A stretch of 64,000 nucleotides of DNA, taken from Saprospirales bacterium (GTDB lineage: Bacteria; Bacteroidota; Bacteroidia; Chitinophagales; Saprospiraceae). The notes below the pieces were generated by a model, which worked only from the letters and a program-made list of their open reading frames with translations, made no database searches and was not told the origin of the DNA. Position 1 is the first letter of the stretch. Each line of letters opens with the position of its first letter. Position numbers and translations under genes: made by a program. Positions 35,710 to 44,856 of the stretch are shown piece after piece. Location of the stretch: contig REEI01000059.1 in assembly GCA_007695145.1 (NCBI GenBank), positions 36,438-100,437 on the forward strand, given 5' to 3'.

Positions 35710-37125
35710 TCACATATGCAGTGGCCGGTTGTCAGTAGCATCAAGAGCAGCCTCCTTAACTGCTTCTGCAAAAGTGGGGTGTGCATGACTCATGCGCGAT
35801 ATATCCTCTGCAGAGCCACGGAACTCCATTACAGCCACTGCTTGCGCGATCAAATCAGCAGCCCTTGGGCCGACTATGTGAACCCCTAAAACTTCATCGG
35901 TTTCCCGGTGAGCAATAATCTTTACGATTCCATCCGTATCTCCGCTTGCCCTTGCTCTACCCAGTGCTTTAAACGGAAATTTGCCTATCTTAAAGTTGAC
36001 ACCTTCCTCCTTGAGTTGATCCTCCGTTTTCCCAACAGAGGCAAACTCTGGCCAGGTATATACCACATTGGGAATTAGATTATAATCTATATGAGGTTTT
36101 TGACCAGCTATGATTTCAGCAACAAATATTCCCTCTTCCTCAGCCTTGTGGGCGAGCATGGCACCTCGCACTACATCTCCAATAGCAAAAATGTGAGGTT
36201 TACTTGTCTGAAGATGCTCGTTCACAGGTATTCTTCCCCTATCATCCGTTTCAAGACCCGCATTTTCGATATTCAGGCCGTCTGTATATGGCTTTCGTCC
36301 GATAGAGACCAAGCAATAATCAACCGTCATATTTTCCGGTTCTCCTCCATCCCTCTTTTTAAAAGTAACTCTAACGCTTTCCTTGTTGTGGTGAATTTTC
36401 TCCACCGAATGATTCAGGTAAAACTTGATACCTAATTTTTTTAAAACCTTCATCATTTCACGTACCCCATCTTTATCCATTCCGGGGAGGATAGTATCCA
36501 TGTATTCCACTACTGTTACCTCGGTTCCAAGGCGAGCATAAACAGAGCCCATTTCAAGTCCAATGACACCACCGCCCACTACCAACATTTTCCGGGGAAC
36601 TTCCTTTAAAGTGAGAGCCTCTGTAGAAGTAATGACCCTTTTTTTATCGTACTTGAAAGATTCAGGCATATTGGGTTTTGAGCCAGTAGCTATGATGATC
36701 TTTTCCCCTACAAGAATCTGTTCGCCCTCATCTTGCTTAACCTTCACGGTATGATCATCAAGAAAACTGCCCAAACCGTGGAATACCTCTACTTTATTCT
36801 TCTTCATCAGAAATTTTACACCATCACAAGTTTGAAAAACAACCTCATCCTTTCTTCTTATCATTTGCTCCATATCAACCTTGGGCGAGGAACAATTAAT
36901 ACCGTGATCAGTAAAATGATGCTTTGCGTTGTGAAAGTGTTCAGAGCTGTCTAACAATGCTTTTGAGGGAATGCAACCAACATTCAGGCAAGTGCCTCCC
37001 AGGGTTGAATACTTTTCAATTAGTGCGGTTTTTATGCCCAACTGTGCAGCTCTAATGGCAGCAACATAACCACCTGGTCCGGAACCAATAATTATCAATC
37101 CAAATTTTTTTGTTTGTTCTGACAT
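35710..37125 (-). CDS. lpdA: dihydrolipoyl dehydrogenase 2
   Basis: Second lipoamide dehydrogenase in the window. FAD motif GSGPGGYVAA, redox pair in GGTCLNVGCIPSK (Cys46, Cys51), NAD motif GGGVIGLEMGSVYARLG, second FAD motif KPHIFAIGDV and the catalytic C-terminal HAHPTFAEAV. The GGTCLNVGC form is the one usual for E3 of 2-oxoglutarate dehydrogenase and glycine cleavage. I chose ATG 37125; the in-frame GTG at 37134 directly abuts the ricT stop. It ends a minus-strand run holB-ricT-lpdA. No E1 or E2 genes are nearby. Confidence 0.94.
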   Translation of the reverse strand: MSEQTKKFGLIIIGSGPGGYVAAIRAAQLGIKTALIEKYSTLGGTCLNVGCIPSKALLDSSEHFHNAKHHFTDHGINCSSPKVDMEQMIRRKDEVVFQTCDGVKFLMKKNKVEVFHGLGSFLDDHTVKVKQDEGEQILVGEKIIIATGSKPNMPESFKYDKKRVITSTEALTLKEVPRKMLVVGGGVIGLEMGSVYARLGTEVTVVEYMDTILPGMDKDGVREMMKVLKKLGIKFYLNHSVEKIHHNKESVRVTFKKRDGGEPENMTVDYCLVSIGRKPYTDGLNIENAGLETDDRGRIPVNEHLQTSKPHIFAIGDVVRGAMLAHKAEEEGIFVAEIIAGQKPHIDYNLIPNVVYTWPEFASVGKTEDQLKEEGVNFKIGKFPFKALGRARASGDTDGIVKIIAHRETDEVLGVHIVGPRAADLIAQAVAVMEFRGSAEDISRMSHAHPTFAEAVKEAALDATDNRPLHM

Positions 37126-37134
37126 ATCAATCAC

Positions 37135-38415
37135 TTATTTTTTGGGGGCTCCCCCCTTTCCTTTATTATTTCTACGATTTTTTCTCCTGTTTTGAGGTGG
37201 TCGACTCTTCGGTGGTCGCTGCTCATTTCCAGGTTCTTTCGGTTTTTCAGAATTAGCTTCGGACTTACCTCTACTTGGCTTCCTTCCTCTACTTTTCCTT
37301 CTATTCTTAGGCTTTCTCTTTTCCTCCGGCAATTCAAACCCCTCCGAGAGATCACCCGTCATCTCACCTTCTTCCCCCGCATCATCATTAAGAAGAATCC
37401 TTTCACCGGGCAAGTCTGTGGGTTGCTCATTGCGCTTATTCATTTGCTGAACTTCCCTAACCCTATCAGTATCCAGCGCAATGAGGATGCCTCTGCCCCT
37501 GTCAGTTTCATAAGAATAGTACATCAGTTTCTTGAAAATGTCGGTTTTGATCAGGACAGCCTTCCCCATCTTGGTGTAAAGTGAATCGGCCTTTTTGGGG
37601 AAGTTTTTTAGAGCATCTATGTAAGTGTCTAATTCGTAATTCAAACAGCACTTAAGTCGACCGCATTGACCGGAAAGTTTGGACTGATTGATAGCCAAAT
37701 TTTGATAGCGCGCAGCTGAAGTAGTCACAGATTTAAAATCCGTAAGCCATGTAGAACAGCAAAGTTCGCGACCACAACTACCAATTCCTCCAATCCGCTG
37801 AGATTCCTGTCTGGCTCCGATCTGTCTCATCTCAATTTTTGTTCTAAATTCCTTGGCGTAAGCCCTTACCAATTCTCTAAAATCAACTCTTCCATCAGCT
37901 GTATAGTAAAAAGTAGCTTTTCTAAGGTCAGCCTGGTATTCAACATCCCCAATTTTCATATCCAATCCTAGAGTATTCGCGATCGCACGAGCTTTAACCA
38001 GGGCAGGCACTTCTAGATCTCGTGCCTGACTCATTTTCAATAAGTCAGTCTCATTGGCTTTTCTAATTACCTCATGATGCACTTTGTGTTCTCGAACCTT
38101 TTTCTTTTTCATTTGGAGCATTACAAGATCTCCACTCAGACTAATTTTTCCAACATCATACCCATTCCCTGTATCTACAACTACAAAGTCTCCTGTGCCT
38201 GTACGCGTATGAGATGGGTTGACAAAAAAATCTTTCCTTGATCCGCTTTTAAAACTTATCTCAACCAGGTCGGAGCCACAAGGATCTTGAAGGTCTAAAG
38301 CGGATAACCAATCAAAAGTATTGAGTTTATTACAGCTCCCGGAACCGCAATGGCCATTATTTCCACAACCGGCGGGACTGCCATCTTTTCCACTTCCACA
38401 ATTTGCACATGCCAT
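37135..38415 (-). CDS. ricT: RicT-like PSP1 domain protein
   Basis: A 426-residue protein with the PSP1 C-terminal domain. Conserved parts are VRKANETDLLKMSQARDLEV-like helices, FYYTADGRVDFRELVR, and two Cys clusters, GSCGRELCC and GQCGRLKCCLNYE, which bind an iron-sulfur cluster in the RicA-RicF-RicT complex known from Bacillus. The N-terminus adds a Cys-rich stretch (MACANCGSGKDG, then further Cys to residue 28), and the C-terminus has a Lys/Arg-rich disordered tail of about 90 residues. In Bacteroidota this gene often sits beside holB, as here. Its role in this phylum is not established. Confidence 0.88.
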   Translation of the reverse strand: MACANCGSGKDGSPAGCGNNGHCGSGSCNKLNTFDWLSALDLQDPCGSDLVEISFKSGSRKDFFVNPSHTRTGTGDFVVVDTGNGYDVGKISLSGDLVMLQMKKKKVREHKVHHEVIRKANETDLLKMSQARDLEVPALVKARAIANTLGLDMKIGDVEYQADLRKATFYYTADGRVDFRELVRAYAKEFRTKIEMRQIGARQESQRIGGIGSCGRELCCSTWLTDFKSVTTSAARYQNLAINQSKLSGQCGRLKCCLNYELDTYIDALKNFPKKADSLYTKMGKAVLIKTDIFKKLMYYSYETDRGRGILIALDTDRVREVQQMNKRNEQPTDLPGERILLNDDAGEEGEMTGDLSEGFELPEEKRKPKNRRKSRGRKPSRGKSEANSEKPKEPGNEQRPPKSRPPQNRRKNRRNNKGKGGAPKK

Positions 38416-38441
38416 ACTATATGATTAAATGCTTAACTCGA

Positions 38442-39593
38442 TCAGGATGAAGCAGTTGATGACCGACTCCTCTTTAGAGCGATCCTCAATCTCCTACCCA
38501 ATTGAATGGTAGCATGGGTTAATAAAATTTTTAAACTAGCGTTTCTGTCAATTTGTATAATTAAACGATCAAAAAACCGACAGAGTGATTCAATGCTATT
38601 TAAATCCAAAAAGCCTGCCATTTTTTGTGCGGACCCATGAACTTTACCACTGAGATTTTCAACAATTAGTCCATTTAGGATTCTATTCACTTGATTGAAG
38701 TAAAAAAGACCGTATCTAAATAAGTTTCTGCATTTCTCCTTTCCTCCATCCTTTAGAAACAATTCTACAAAATCAATTATCTGTATAGGGTCCGAAGTAA
38801 ATGATGTTCGAGACCACTGGATAAAATCTCCCGCAACATCAGCATTGTAGTCTCCCTCAAGACTTTTTAACGCTTCATTGACAATACCCTCAGATATTGC
38901 AGCAGCAGTTAAGGCAGAATGAGGTAAAACTCTCTTGTACTCCTCCAACCATTTAGCAAGCATCTTTGGGGGTACCCTGGGGATATTAAAGAGCCTGCAT
39001 CGCGAAAGTATAGTTGGCAATATTTTTACAGAGTTGGTAGCAACCAAAAAAATATAAGTATTCGGAGGAGGTTCTTCAATAGATTTCAGCAATTTATTCC
39101 CCTCCACTCCAAGGAATTCAGGGTACCAGATAATCAATACTTTGGCTCGTCCTTCAAAGGATTTCCTACTGAGCAAACCTTCAATTCTTCGAATTTCCCT
39201 CGCACTGATGTTGAGGTAAGCGTTGCCGGCATCTATAGCTTCTATCCAATCAGATAGATTGCTATAAAGGTTTGTGAGCATTAAGTCTCGCCACTTGTCA
39301 AAACAATCCTCAGATGTACCTATGGTAGAAGTTACAGGGAAAGAAAATGATAAATCCGGATGGATCAATTTTTGGCATTTGTTGCAGGCCTGGCATTCTC
39401 CACAAGAAAGACCTTCACGAGCTTGAATGCAAAGCAAGCTCTTTGCCACAGCAAATGCAGCGGCAAGTTGAGCACCTCCGTCCTGACCGGCAAAAAGGCT
39501 GGCATGTGGAATATTTCCACTATTCAAGACAACCTTCAATTCCTCCCTTATAGAAGAACTCAAAGGTATATGATCGATATCCATTGCTTTCAT
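38442..39593 (-). CDS. holB: DNA polymerase III delta' subunit-like protein
   Basis: The delta' subunit is part of the clamp loader that places the sliding clamp on DNA. The 383-residue protein has an AAA+ start (IPHASLFAGQDGGAQLAAA), a zinc-binding set of Cys residues in SCGECQACNKC, the block ILIWYPEFLGVEGNKLLKS, and the sensor-1/SRC motif PTILSRCRLFNIP. The P-loop lacks the usual Gly-Lys-Ser/Thr, which is tolerated in delta' because it does not need to hydrolyse ATP. It is 26 bases upstream of ricT, an order common in the phylum. Confidence 0.88.
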   Translation of the reverse strand: MKAMDIDHIPLSSSIREELKVVLNSGNIPHASLFAGQDGGAQLAAAFAVAKSLLCIQAREGLSCGECQACNKCQKLIHPDLSFSFPVTSTIGTSEDCFDKWRDLMLTNLYSNLSDWIEAIDAGNAYLNISAREIRRIEGLLSRKSFEGRAKVLIIWYPEFLGVEGNKLLKSIEEPPPNTYIFLVATNSVKILPTILSRCRLFNIPRVPPKMLAKWLEEYKRVLPHSALTAAAISEGIVNEALKSLEGDYNADVAGDFIQWSRTSFTSDPIQIIDFVELFLKDGGKEKCRNLFRYGLFYFNQVNRILNGLIVENLSGKVHGSAQKMAGFLDLNSIESLCRFFDRLIIQIDRNASLKILLTHATIQLGRRLRIALKRSRSSTASS

Positions 39594-40095
39594 TATTTCC
39601 GGTAGGTTCCACTTTTACTTAAGTCTCAATCAATCTCACCGGATATTAAATACAATCCCAAACCTGCAAAAACTAGTGGAACACAAAACTTTGAAAACCA
39701 GGTCTTCAAGCTTTCACTCCTTCAACAGGCTATCACGTAAATGCTAAACATCAAAGGATTTTCAACCCTTGCATATCGCAATACAAAATTAATAAAATTC
39801 CCGACAATCGAGAATAACAAATTAGGACAAAAGTTTATATAATCTCAATCATGCTCTTTAGCTGCCAACAGATCGTGAATCATTACTAACAGGAAGTTAT
39901 TTATCTAGCTGTTAATTTAGGAGAACTTATTTTCCCTATGCTTCAATATATAGTCAAAACTATTCCAAACACTATTTTCATTACAATAGGCATGCAATTA
40001 GCCGATGTTTGGTCAGTTCCAAAATTTACCAGACTTTAAAAACGATTCAGCTTTTGAACGAAGCTGCAAAAATCAAGTTACTATAAAAAAAACAA
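39594..40095. other. divergent intergenic region, 502 bases
   Basis: AT-rich gap between holB (minus) and the PTPS gene (plus). It contains a six-base hairpin CAGCTT/AAGCTG at 40048-40066, 30 bases before the PTPS start, with no match to a known riboswitch. TAATTTTG on the minus strand (39791-39784) is an exact -7 match toward holB but lacks a correctly spaced TTG. No gene is recognisable. Confidence 0.4.
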
Positions 40096-40509
40096 ATGGG
40101 GAAGACAATATCGGTATACAGGAAAGGGCATTTTAATGCTGCGCACAGGTTGTATGTTAGAGACTGGGAGTTCGAGAGAAATAAAGAAGTTTTTGGGCTC
40201 TGCAACAATCCCTATTATCACGGACACAATTACGAAATCGAGGTGTGCATTAGTGGGAGTATAGACCCTGTCACCGGTATGCTAATTAACTTGGATTACC
40301 TGAAGCGCATTATAAAAGAAGAGATAGAGGACTATTTTGATCACAAAAATCTCAACGAACAAGTGGAAGAGTTTAAAACGCTCAACCCTACCGTTGAGAA
40401 TATTTGTATAGTCTCTTACGAACGTCTAAGAAAAAAACTTGATCCAAAATATCGATTACGAGTCAGACTATACGAAACAGCAAGGAATTACGCTGAGTAT
40501 GGGGAATAA
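40096..40509 (+). CDS. queD: 6-pyruvoyl-tetrahydropterin synthase / 6-carboxytetrahydropterin synthase (QueD-like)
   Basis: A 137-residue T-fold enzyme acting on dihydroneopterin triphosphate. Zinc ligands are His17 (NAAHRL), His42 and His44 (HGHNYE); the catalytic Cys is Cys36 in GLCNNPYYHGHN; a later Glu sits in RLYETARNYAEY. LNPTVENI resembles the eukaryotic-type PTPS more than E. coli QueD, so the product may be 6-pyruvoyl-tetrahydropterin or the queuosine precursor; the sequence does not decide. It is monocistronic, convergent with the T9SS cargo gene, and a terminator separates them. Confidence 0.88.
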   Translation: MGKTISVYRKGHFNAAHRLYVRDWEFERNKEVFGLCNNPYYHGHNYEIEVCISGSIDPVTGMLINLDYLKRIIKEEIEDYFDHKNLNEQVEEFKTLNPTVENICIVSYERLRKKLDPKYRLRVRLYETARNYAEYGE

Positions 40510-40514
40510 AAACA

Positions 40515-40532
40515 AGGGCTGTGACCAGCCCT
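40515..40532. terminator. bidirectional terminator between queD and a T9SS cargo gene
   Basis: Perfect seven-base stem AGGGCTG (40515-40521) with CAGCCCT (40526-40532) and a four-base loop. On the minus strand it is followed by TGTTTTTATT; on the plus strand by CCCTTTAAAC. It lies between convergent genes. Confidence 0.6.
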
Positions 40533-40562
40533 CCCTTTAAACAATGTTATTCTTTCCTGGTA

Positions 40563-41261
40563 CTATTTTTTGTTTAATCTCAGTGTTCTTATAATACTAT
40601 TTTGATCATCCAGCAATTTTACAAAGTAAAGACCTGGTCTAAGATGAGAAACATCTATAGATTCGCTACTTGAATAATTCGCAGAAAAAACATGTTGGCC
40701 GAAGACATTCACAATCTCGAACTGAGATACATTCATATTATTCCGAATATTGAAGAAATCACCGGCCGGATTGGGGTACAGAATTGGATTTCCGATTCCC
40801 CTCGAACTCAAATCATTTGAACTGGAAATGGTGGAGTTGATGAAAAAGTAGGTGAAGTAATACTTGTCATCAGGATTATCTTCATCATACATGGTGAGTA
40901 CAATACGGGCAGAATCGCCCTCTACACCCCTGGGGTAAAGATGGACTTGCATTTCAAATTCCATTCCGGGTTCTGCTTCAAAGTACATTGTTTCTACAAA
41001 TGGTGAATAACACAAAACAGGATCACAAACGGCTGTTTCCCATCCATCTTGAAAAACTTGTATTTCTCTTTCCCATACCAGGTTGGTGGTCTCATCACCG
41101 TTAAAGACCATTGGAATATTTATAGAAATATCCTGAAAGAAGTCACCCGTAACTATGAACTCAGTATCAACTGAATTTCCCTGTGTGGGAGTTAGCATTT
41201 GGGCGAAGCTCAGATTAGCTGAAAATAAAATTACTGCAAAAAAGGTAAAAAAGTGTTTCAT
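40563..41261 (-). CDS. small T9SS cargo protein
   Basis: A 232-residue secreted protein with a signal peptide (MKHFFTFFAVILFSANLSFA) and a C-terminal type A sorting domain of the type IX secretion system: NPILYPNPAGDFFNIR, then FEIVNVFGQ and a final LRPGLYFVKLL. The 130-residue body between is acidic, Phe/Tyr rich and has no recognised domain. The type IX machinery would carry it across the outer membrane and attach or release it. A -7 element lies 33 bases upstream and a terminator follows the neighbouring gene just before it, so it is transcribed alone. Confidence 0.85.
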   Translation of the reverse strand: MKHFFTFFAVILFSANLSFAQMLTPTQGNSVDTEFIVTGDFFQDISINIPMVFNGDETTNLVWEREIQVFQDGWETAVCDPVLCYSPFVETMYFEAEPGMEFEMQVHLYPRGVEGDSARIVLTMYDEDNPDDKYYFTYFFINSTISSSNDLSSRGIGNPILYPNPAGDFFNIRNNMNVSQFEIVNVFGQHVFSANYSSSESIDVSHLRPGLYFVKLLDDQNSIIRTLRLNKK

Positions 41262-41293
41262 AACATAAACTTGATTATTAAACTTACTAACCG

Positions 41294-41301
41294 CAAAGCT
41301 A
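41294..41301 (-). promoter_or_regulatory. putative -7 promoter element of the small T9SS cargo gene
   Basis: TAGCTTTG on the minus strand matches TAnnTTTG exactly, 32 bases upstream of the ATG at 41261 and just downstream of the preceding gene's terminator. No -33 TTG is visible. Confidence 0.45.
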
Positions 41302-41320
41302 AGAAAAAAATTCCGAATAA

Positions 41321-41367
41321 AAAAATCTATGTATCGGACTAGTAAAATGTCCGATACATAGATTTTT
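41321..41367 (-). terminator. long perfect-stem intrinsic terminator
   Basis: A perfect 19-base inverted repeat pairs 41321-41339 with 41349-41367 around the loop TAGTAAAAT; core ATGTATCGGAC/GTCCGATACAT. Both outer ends are A/T tracts, so it can terminate in either direction. It starts 12 bases after the stop of the Omp28-like gene (41379) on the minus strand. Confidence 0.88.
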
Positions 41368-41378
41368 GAAGTGTCAAA

Positions 41379-43352
41379 TTACCTGACTACGGTAAAGCGA
41401 TCAACTTTTACATTTTTGCCATCATTAAATCTGACAAAATACAATCCACTAGTTGTTGTCTCCCAACTTAAACTATGGAAACCTGCATTGAATTGAGATC
41501 CACTATCTACAACATCGACCAATCTTCCTTGCACGTCAAATATTTCAACTCTGAGCTCTCGTTCAGACTCTAACTGGAACTCAAAATTCACTTTGTCCGA
41601 AGCGGGATTTGGGAAGATACTTAATGATCCGCTAAGAGGATCAATTTCTGTAGCATTTACAGTCATGGCTTCAACTTTGATGTTATCCAAAAAGAGGTTG
41701 TTACCCCAATCAGAAACCACTTCAAACCTCACAAGTAATTCATCACCTGAGACAGCTGGAATTTCAATAGTATCAGAAGCCCACTGATTCGCCGTTGGCA
41801 TAAAAAAGGTACCTCTGGGTGGAACCGTCTGAAGGGCTGCACCAAAGCGTGAATATATCTGCGTCCAGGTATCCCCACAATCATCAGAAACATGTACTCT
41901 CAATCCATCATTTGAAGTAAAACCCCCTTCGGTATACCTTGCATATGCCCTGTCAAAGGATAGAATAAGGTTTCCGTCAACTCCTTCTAGGTCAACTAAA
42001 TGGGCACTCATAATGTCACCTGAATTCTCACCACCAACTGAAGCGGGATTCCAATGCCAAAAGTTTGCCCAGAGCGATTGGGTAGACATTCCATATCCAC
42101 CGAGTGGGCCAGGAGGATTATTGAAAGAAGCCTGGCTAATTACGCGAATAAAATCACCTGGAGTAGCTAGGATAAGACCACTTGGAGTACTGGTATTTAC
42201 CGGATCGGATTCAAAATCAAGGGAGAGTTCTGGAATAAGCTCATCACTAATTGCAGGGAAGAATTCTGAAGGTAAAACAGTATTTAGGAGATTTACCTGC
42301 CTTACGGTTCCATCATTAATACTGGCAATATTGTAACTCACGTTATTGGTACCACCCATTAATTCAATTCCCGGAATTAAGATTTCATAATCCTGTCCTG
42401 GTTCAAGTACACCATCAAAATTATAGGTCAGGGTTTCAGAACCAATTAAAATCTCAACAGTGAATGCAGTTACATCAATTGAACCTGAATTACTTACAAC
42501 AACCCCTGCATCGAGAGTTCTGTTGCACAGTTCTTCAGAAGCATTAGACAAGCTCTCAACTAATGCCATATCGGGATAATTGTCACCTAATTCAACCAGG
42601 TCAGAAAGTACTCCATTGTGAATTCTACGAGAAACTGGATTCTCAACGAAGGCTACAAATCTCATCTGGCTTAGATCAAAAATATAGTCTGGGATACCCA
42701 CCTCAAACTCGAAAGTGAGTTCGGCATTTCCGGCAATATCTCCTATGAAGGTTCCATCTGCATTGGGGTACATTTTCCGCATGACATTACTAAAGCTCTG
42801 CTCGTTGGTTGAACCGGGAGGAAATGGCCAATCATTTTTTGCTTCCAAAAGTAAAAGCTGCAATCTGTGGTTACCTGTAATTGCATTGGAATCGAGATTA
42901 TTGACAAGGACGGTAACCTCAGCCACTGTATTGTCCTCATTCCAAACGACATCAATATCCATTTCTACCCAGGTTTCCATAGCCGAAGCAGTATTAATAG
43001 AATTCTGATTGACATTGTTTGGAATTCCAAGGCTTAGGCCATCCAGGAATACAGCGGGAACACCTGTTACTCCATAGTGAGTAACTCTGCTCTGAACTTC
43101 TACGGGATTTTGCTGGTTGTATGGGTCAAACCCAGGCCAACTGGTTTGAAACTTAACGGGAATAACCCTGTCCAAATTTGGCTGAAGAAGGTTATTGAAT
43201 GCGGGATTTTGCTGAGCGCAAGGAATACATGAAGCATTTGAGAAATGCTCTACAATAACCATGCGCTGGATTTGGGCGGTTGATTCAGCAGAGATCAACA
43301 TGCCAAACAGGCAAAAAAGTAGGATGGGAAGTTTTGTAAAATTCTTTAGCAT
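41379..43352 (-). CDS. Omp28-like thioredoxin-fold T9SS cargo protein
   Basis: A 657-residue secreted protein. Signal peptide to about residue 26 (ISAESTAQ), then an Omp28-related region with a thioredoxin-like start VIVEHFSNASCIPCAQQNP carrying a CxxC pair (Cys42, Cys45), YGVTGVPAVFLDG with the cis-Pro motif, a beta-rich middle with CARDB-like strands, and a C-terminal T9SS type A sorting domain (LSIFPNPASDKVNFEF, ending GLYFVRFND). The CxxC and cis-Pro suggest a disulfide-active site, but activity in this family is not shown. A -7 element TAGATTTG is upstream and the long terminator is downstream. Confidence 0.85.
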   Translation of the reverse strand: MLKNFTKLPILLFCLFGMLISAESTAQIQRMVIVEHFSNASCIPCAQQNPAFNNLLQPNLDRVIPVKFQTSWPGFDPYNQQNPVEVQSRVTHYGVTGVPAVFLDGLSLGIPNNVNQNSINTASAMETWVEMDIDVVWNEDNTVAEVTVLVNNLDSNAITGNHRLQLLLLEAKNDWPFPPGSTNEQSFSNVMRKMYPNADGTFIGDIAGNAELTFEFEVGIPDYIFDLSQMRFVAFVENPVSRRIHNGVLSDLVELGDNYPDMALVESLSNASEELCNRTLDAGVVVSNSGSIDVTAFTVEILIGSETLTYNFDGVLEPGQDYEILIPGIELMGGTNNVSYNIASINDGTVRQVNLLNTVLPSEFFPAISDELIPELSLDFESDPVNTSTPSGLILATPGDFIRVISQASFNNPPGPLGGYGMSTQSLWANFWHWNPASVGGENSGDIMSAHLVDLEGVDGNLILSFDRAYARYTEGGFTSNDGLRVHVSDDCGDTWTQIYSRFGAALQTVPPRGTFFMPTANQWASDTIEIPAVSGDELLVRFEVVSDWGNNLFLDNIKVEAMTVNATEIDPLSGSLSIFPNPASDKVNFEFQLESERELRVEIFDVQGRLVDVVDSGSQFNAGFHSLSWETTTSGLYFVRFNDGKNVKVDRFTVVR

Positions 43353-43390
43353 AATTAATAAGATTAAAGATTAAAAGTTAATTAACCTTG

Positions 43391-43398
43391 CAAATCTA
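43391..43398 (-). promoter_or_regulatory. putative -7 promoter element of the Omp28-like gene
   Basis: TAGATTTG on the minus strand matches TAnnTTTG exactly, 38 bases upstream of the ATG at 43352. A TTG at the usual spacing is missing. Confidence 0.45.
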
Positions 43399-43591
43399 AT
43401 CATTTAAAGATTTCATTTCTGCTTAACCATCAACTTTTTGGAGATTTTTTTTTAAAAATAAATACAAAAGACACTCTTCGTCTTGCAAAACTTGCATCGA
43501 ATTGCCATTGAAAACCCTGGCGTATGCAAGCACATAGAAGCTGAAATTTCAATTGCGTCAGCCTACTGAAAATCACCTACCAAGCACTGGG

Positions 43592-44851
43592 TCAATTATT
43601 CAAATGTTCTCTTCCATATATACTGCCCCTTCGATAAATCCTCATAAGAGAGTCGCTTTCAATCAAATGGGAGGAATCAACTACCGAAGCATCCCCGAGC
43701 TCAGGCTGTCCGGCATCAACCCAGGCAGTGTACCAGGCAGAACCTATAGCAAATATGGTTTTTCTCATTTGCCTTTCAACCATACCATTCATCTCCCTCT
43801 CATACGCAAGAGCAAATTCTCTGCAAGGTTGTTGTATAGTTTGAAAAGTGCGGTCGTCAAAGCAAATCTGGGCATCCTCCGGGTAAGTTTCTCTCAGGTA
43901 TTGTTCAATGGTGAGCACTGAGTCAACCTTCAGATGGGTATCCATAACAACATCCCAGAAGAACTCTTCTTTATTTTCAATGTACTCAGCCCTTCCAACT
44001 ATCAAATCGAATTCCTCAGCAAACAATTCAGGGATTCTGCTCTCCCAAAAGGCATGAATCCCCTCCTGCCCGGTCAACTGACCATTATAGTTAACGGTAG
44101 TGTGGAGGGGCACATGAGCATCTCCAATGTAATGCCCAATATCAGCGGCATGCCGTAAAATTCTGGCCTTATCACCATGCTTCATCGCTCTTGTAAGATT
44201 TCTTTGAAGGATGGGTAAATAATATGGTATGATGCCGTATTTTGAAATGTGATTCTCTATAAAAATGGTAGCACATCCGCCGTTTAAATCGGGATAAAGG
44301 GAGTCCAGTTCTGACCATTCATCCAGGGAGTAAGACCAGGGTGCTCTATAAAAGTCACGAGGAACCCTTTGATTAAAAAAACGCTGATAATTTAGGTCGA
44401 GCATATCGTCAAAGTTACCATAGGCATTACCCTCCTTCAAAACCTCTTCATCAAAATGTATATATGGGAAATAAAGTAGGACAGTATCTATACCTCCTGC
44501 TCTCTCACAAGTATTCAATAAATAAATGGCGCTGAATTTTGCAAGTGCCTCATTCCAGTTTCTGGGCAGGTCATCATATGGATAATCTCCGTACACATCG
44601 AGATCGATAAAATGCCTTGGGCCTTCATGGGGCGTTGCGTATCTTCTTCTATCAGGATCTACAGCATGAGCTGACAAATACTCAATCTCAACTTTGAAAA
44701 GTGGCATCATCTGCGGAGGCAAAGTAAATACTGCCAATCGATTCAATTTTCGATGGGCATAAAAACCCCAATCCTCCTCAGCAGAGTATTCAAAGGCAGT
44801 CAGACTTAAAAGAGATAGACCGCATACTAGAATTATAAAAATTCTCAACAT
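43592..44851 (-). CDS. secreted zinc phospholipase C / S1-P1 nuclease-like protein
   Basis: A 419-residue secreted protein with an N-terminal hydrophobic signal (MLRIFIILVCGLSLLSLTAF). The start of the mature part, WGFYAHRKLNRLAVFTLPP, supplies an N-terminal Trp and His, and the later blocks ATPHEGPRHFIDLD, HAADIGHYIGDAHVPLHTT and GIHAFWESRIPEL provide the His and Asp residues that bind three zinc ions in the phospholipase C / S1-P1 nuclease superfamily. The substrate is unknown. It starts five bases after the DUF4340 gene and is the last of a long minus-strand run. Confidence 0.8.
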   Translation of the reverse strand: MLRIFIILVCGLSLLSLTAFEYSAEEDWGFYAHRKLNRLAVFTLPPQMMPLFKVEIEYLSAHAVDPDRRRYATPHEGPRHFIDLDVYGDYPYDDLPRNWNEALAKFSAIYLLNTCERAGGIDTVLLYFPYIHFDEEVLKEGNAYGNFDDMLDLNYQRFFNQRVPRDFYRAPWSYSLDEWSELDSLYPDLNGGCATIFIENHISKYGIIPYYLPILQRNLTRAMKHGDKARILRHAADIGHYIGDAHVPLHTTVNYNGQLTGQEGIHAFWESRIPELFAEEFDLIVGRAEYIENKEEFFWDVVMDTHLKVDSVLTIEQYLRETYPEDAQICFDDRTFQTIQQPCREFALAYEREMNGMVERQMRKTIFAIGSAWYTAWVDAGQPELGDASVVDSSHLIESDSLMRIYRRGSIYGREHLNN

Positions 44852-44856
44852 AAATA

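Noticed and set aside
38442..39593. holB as a pseudogene because its P-loop lacks the usual Lys-Ser/Thr
   Set aside because: The frame is intact and the zinc Cys and SRC motif are present; delta' subunits tolerate a degenerate P-loop.
40048..40095. preQ1-type riboswitch before the PTPS/QueD gene
   Set aside because: There is a six-base hairpin followed by an A-rich stretch, but the loop is too short and lacks the conserved bases needed for the preQ1 pseudoknot.
41379..43352. Omp28-like protein as a working disulfide oxidoreductase
   Set aside because: The CxxC and cis-Pro are present, but activity has not been shown for this family, so only the fold is stated.
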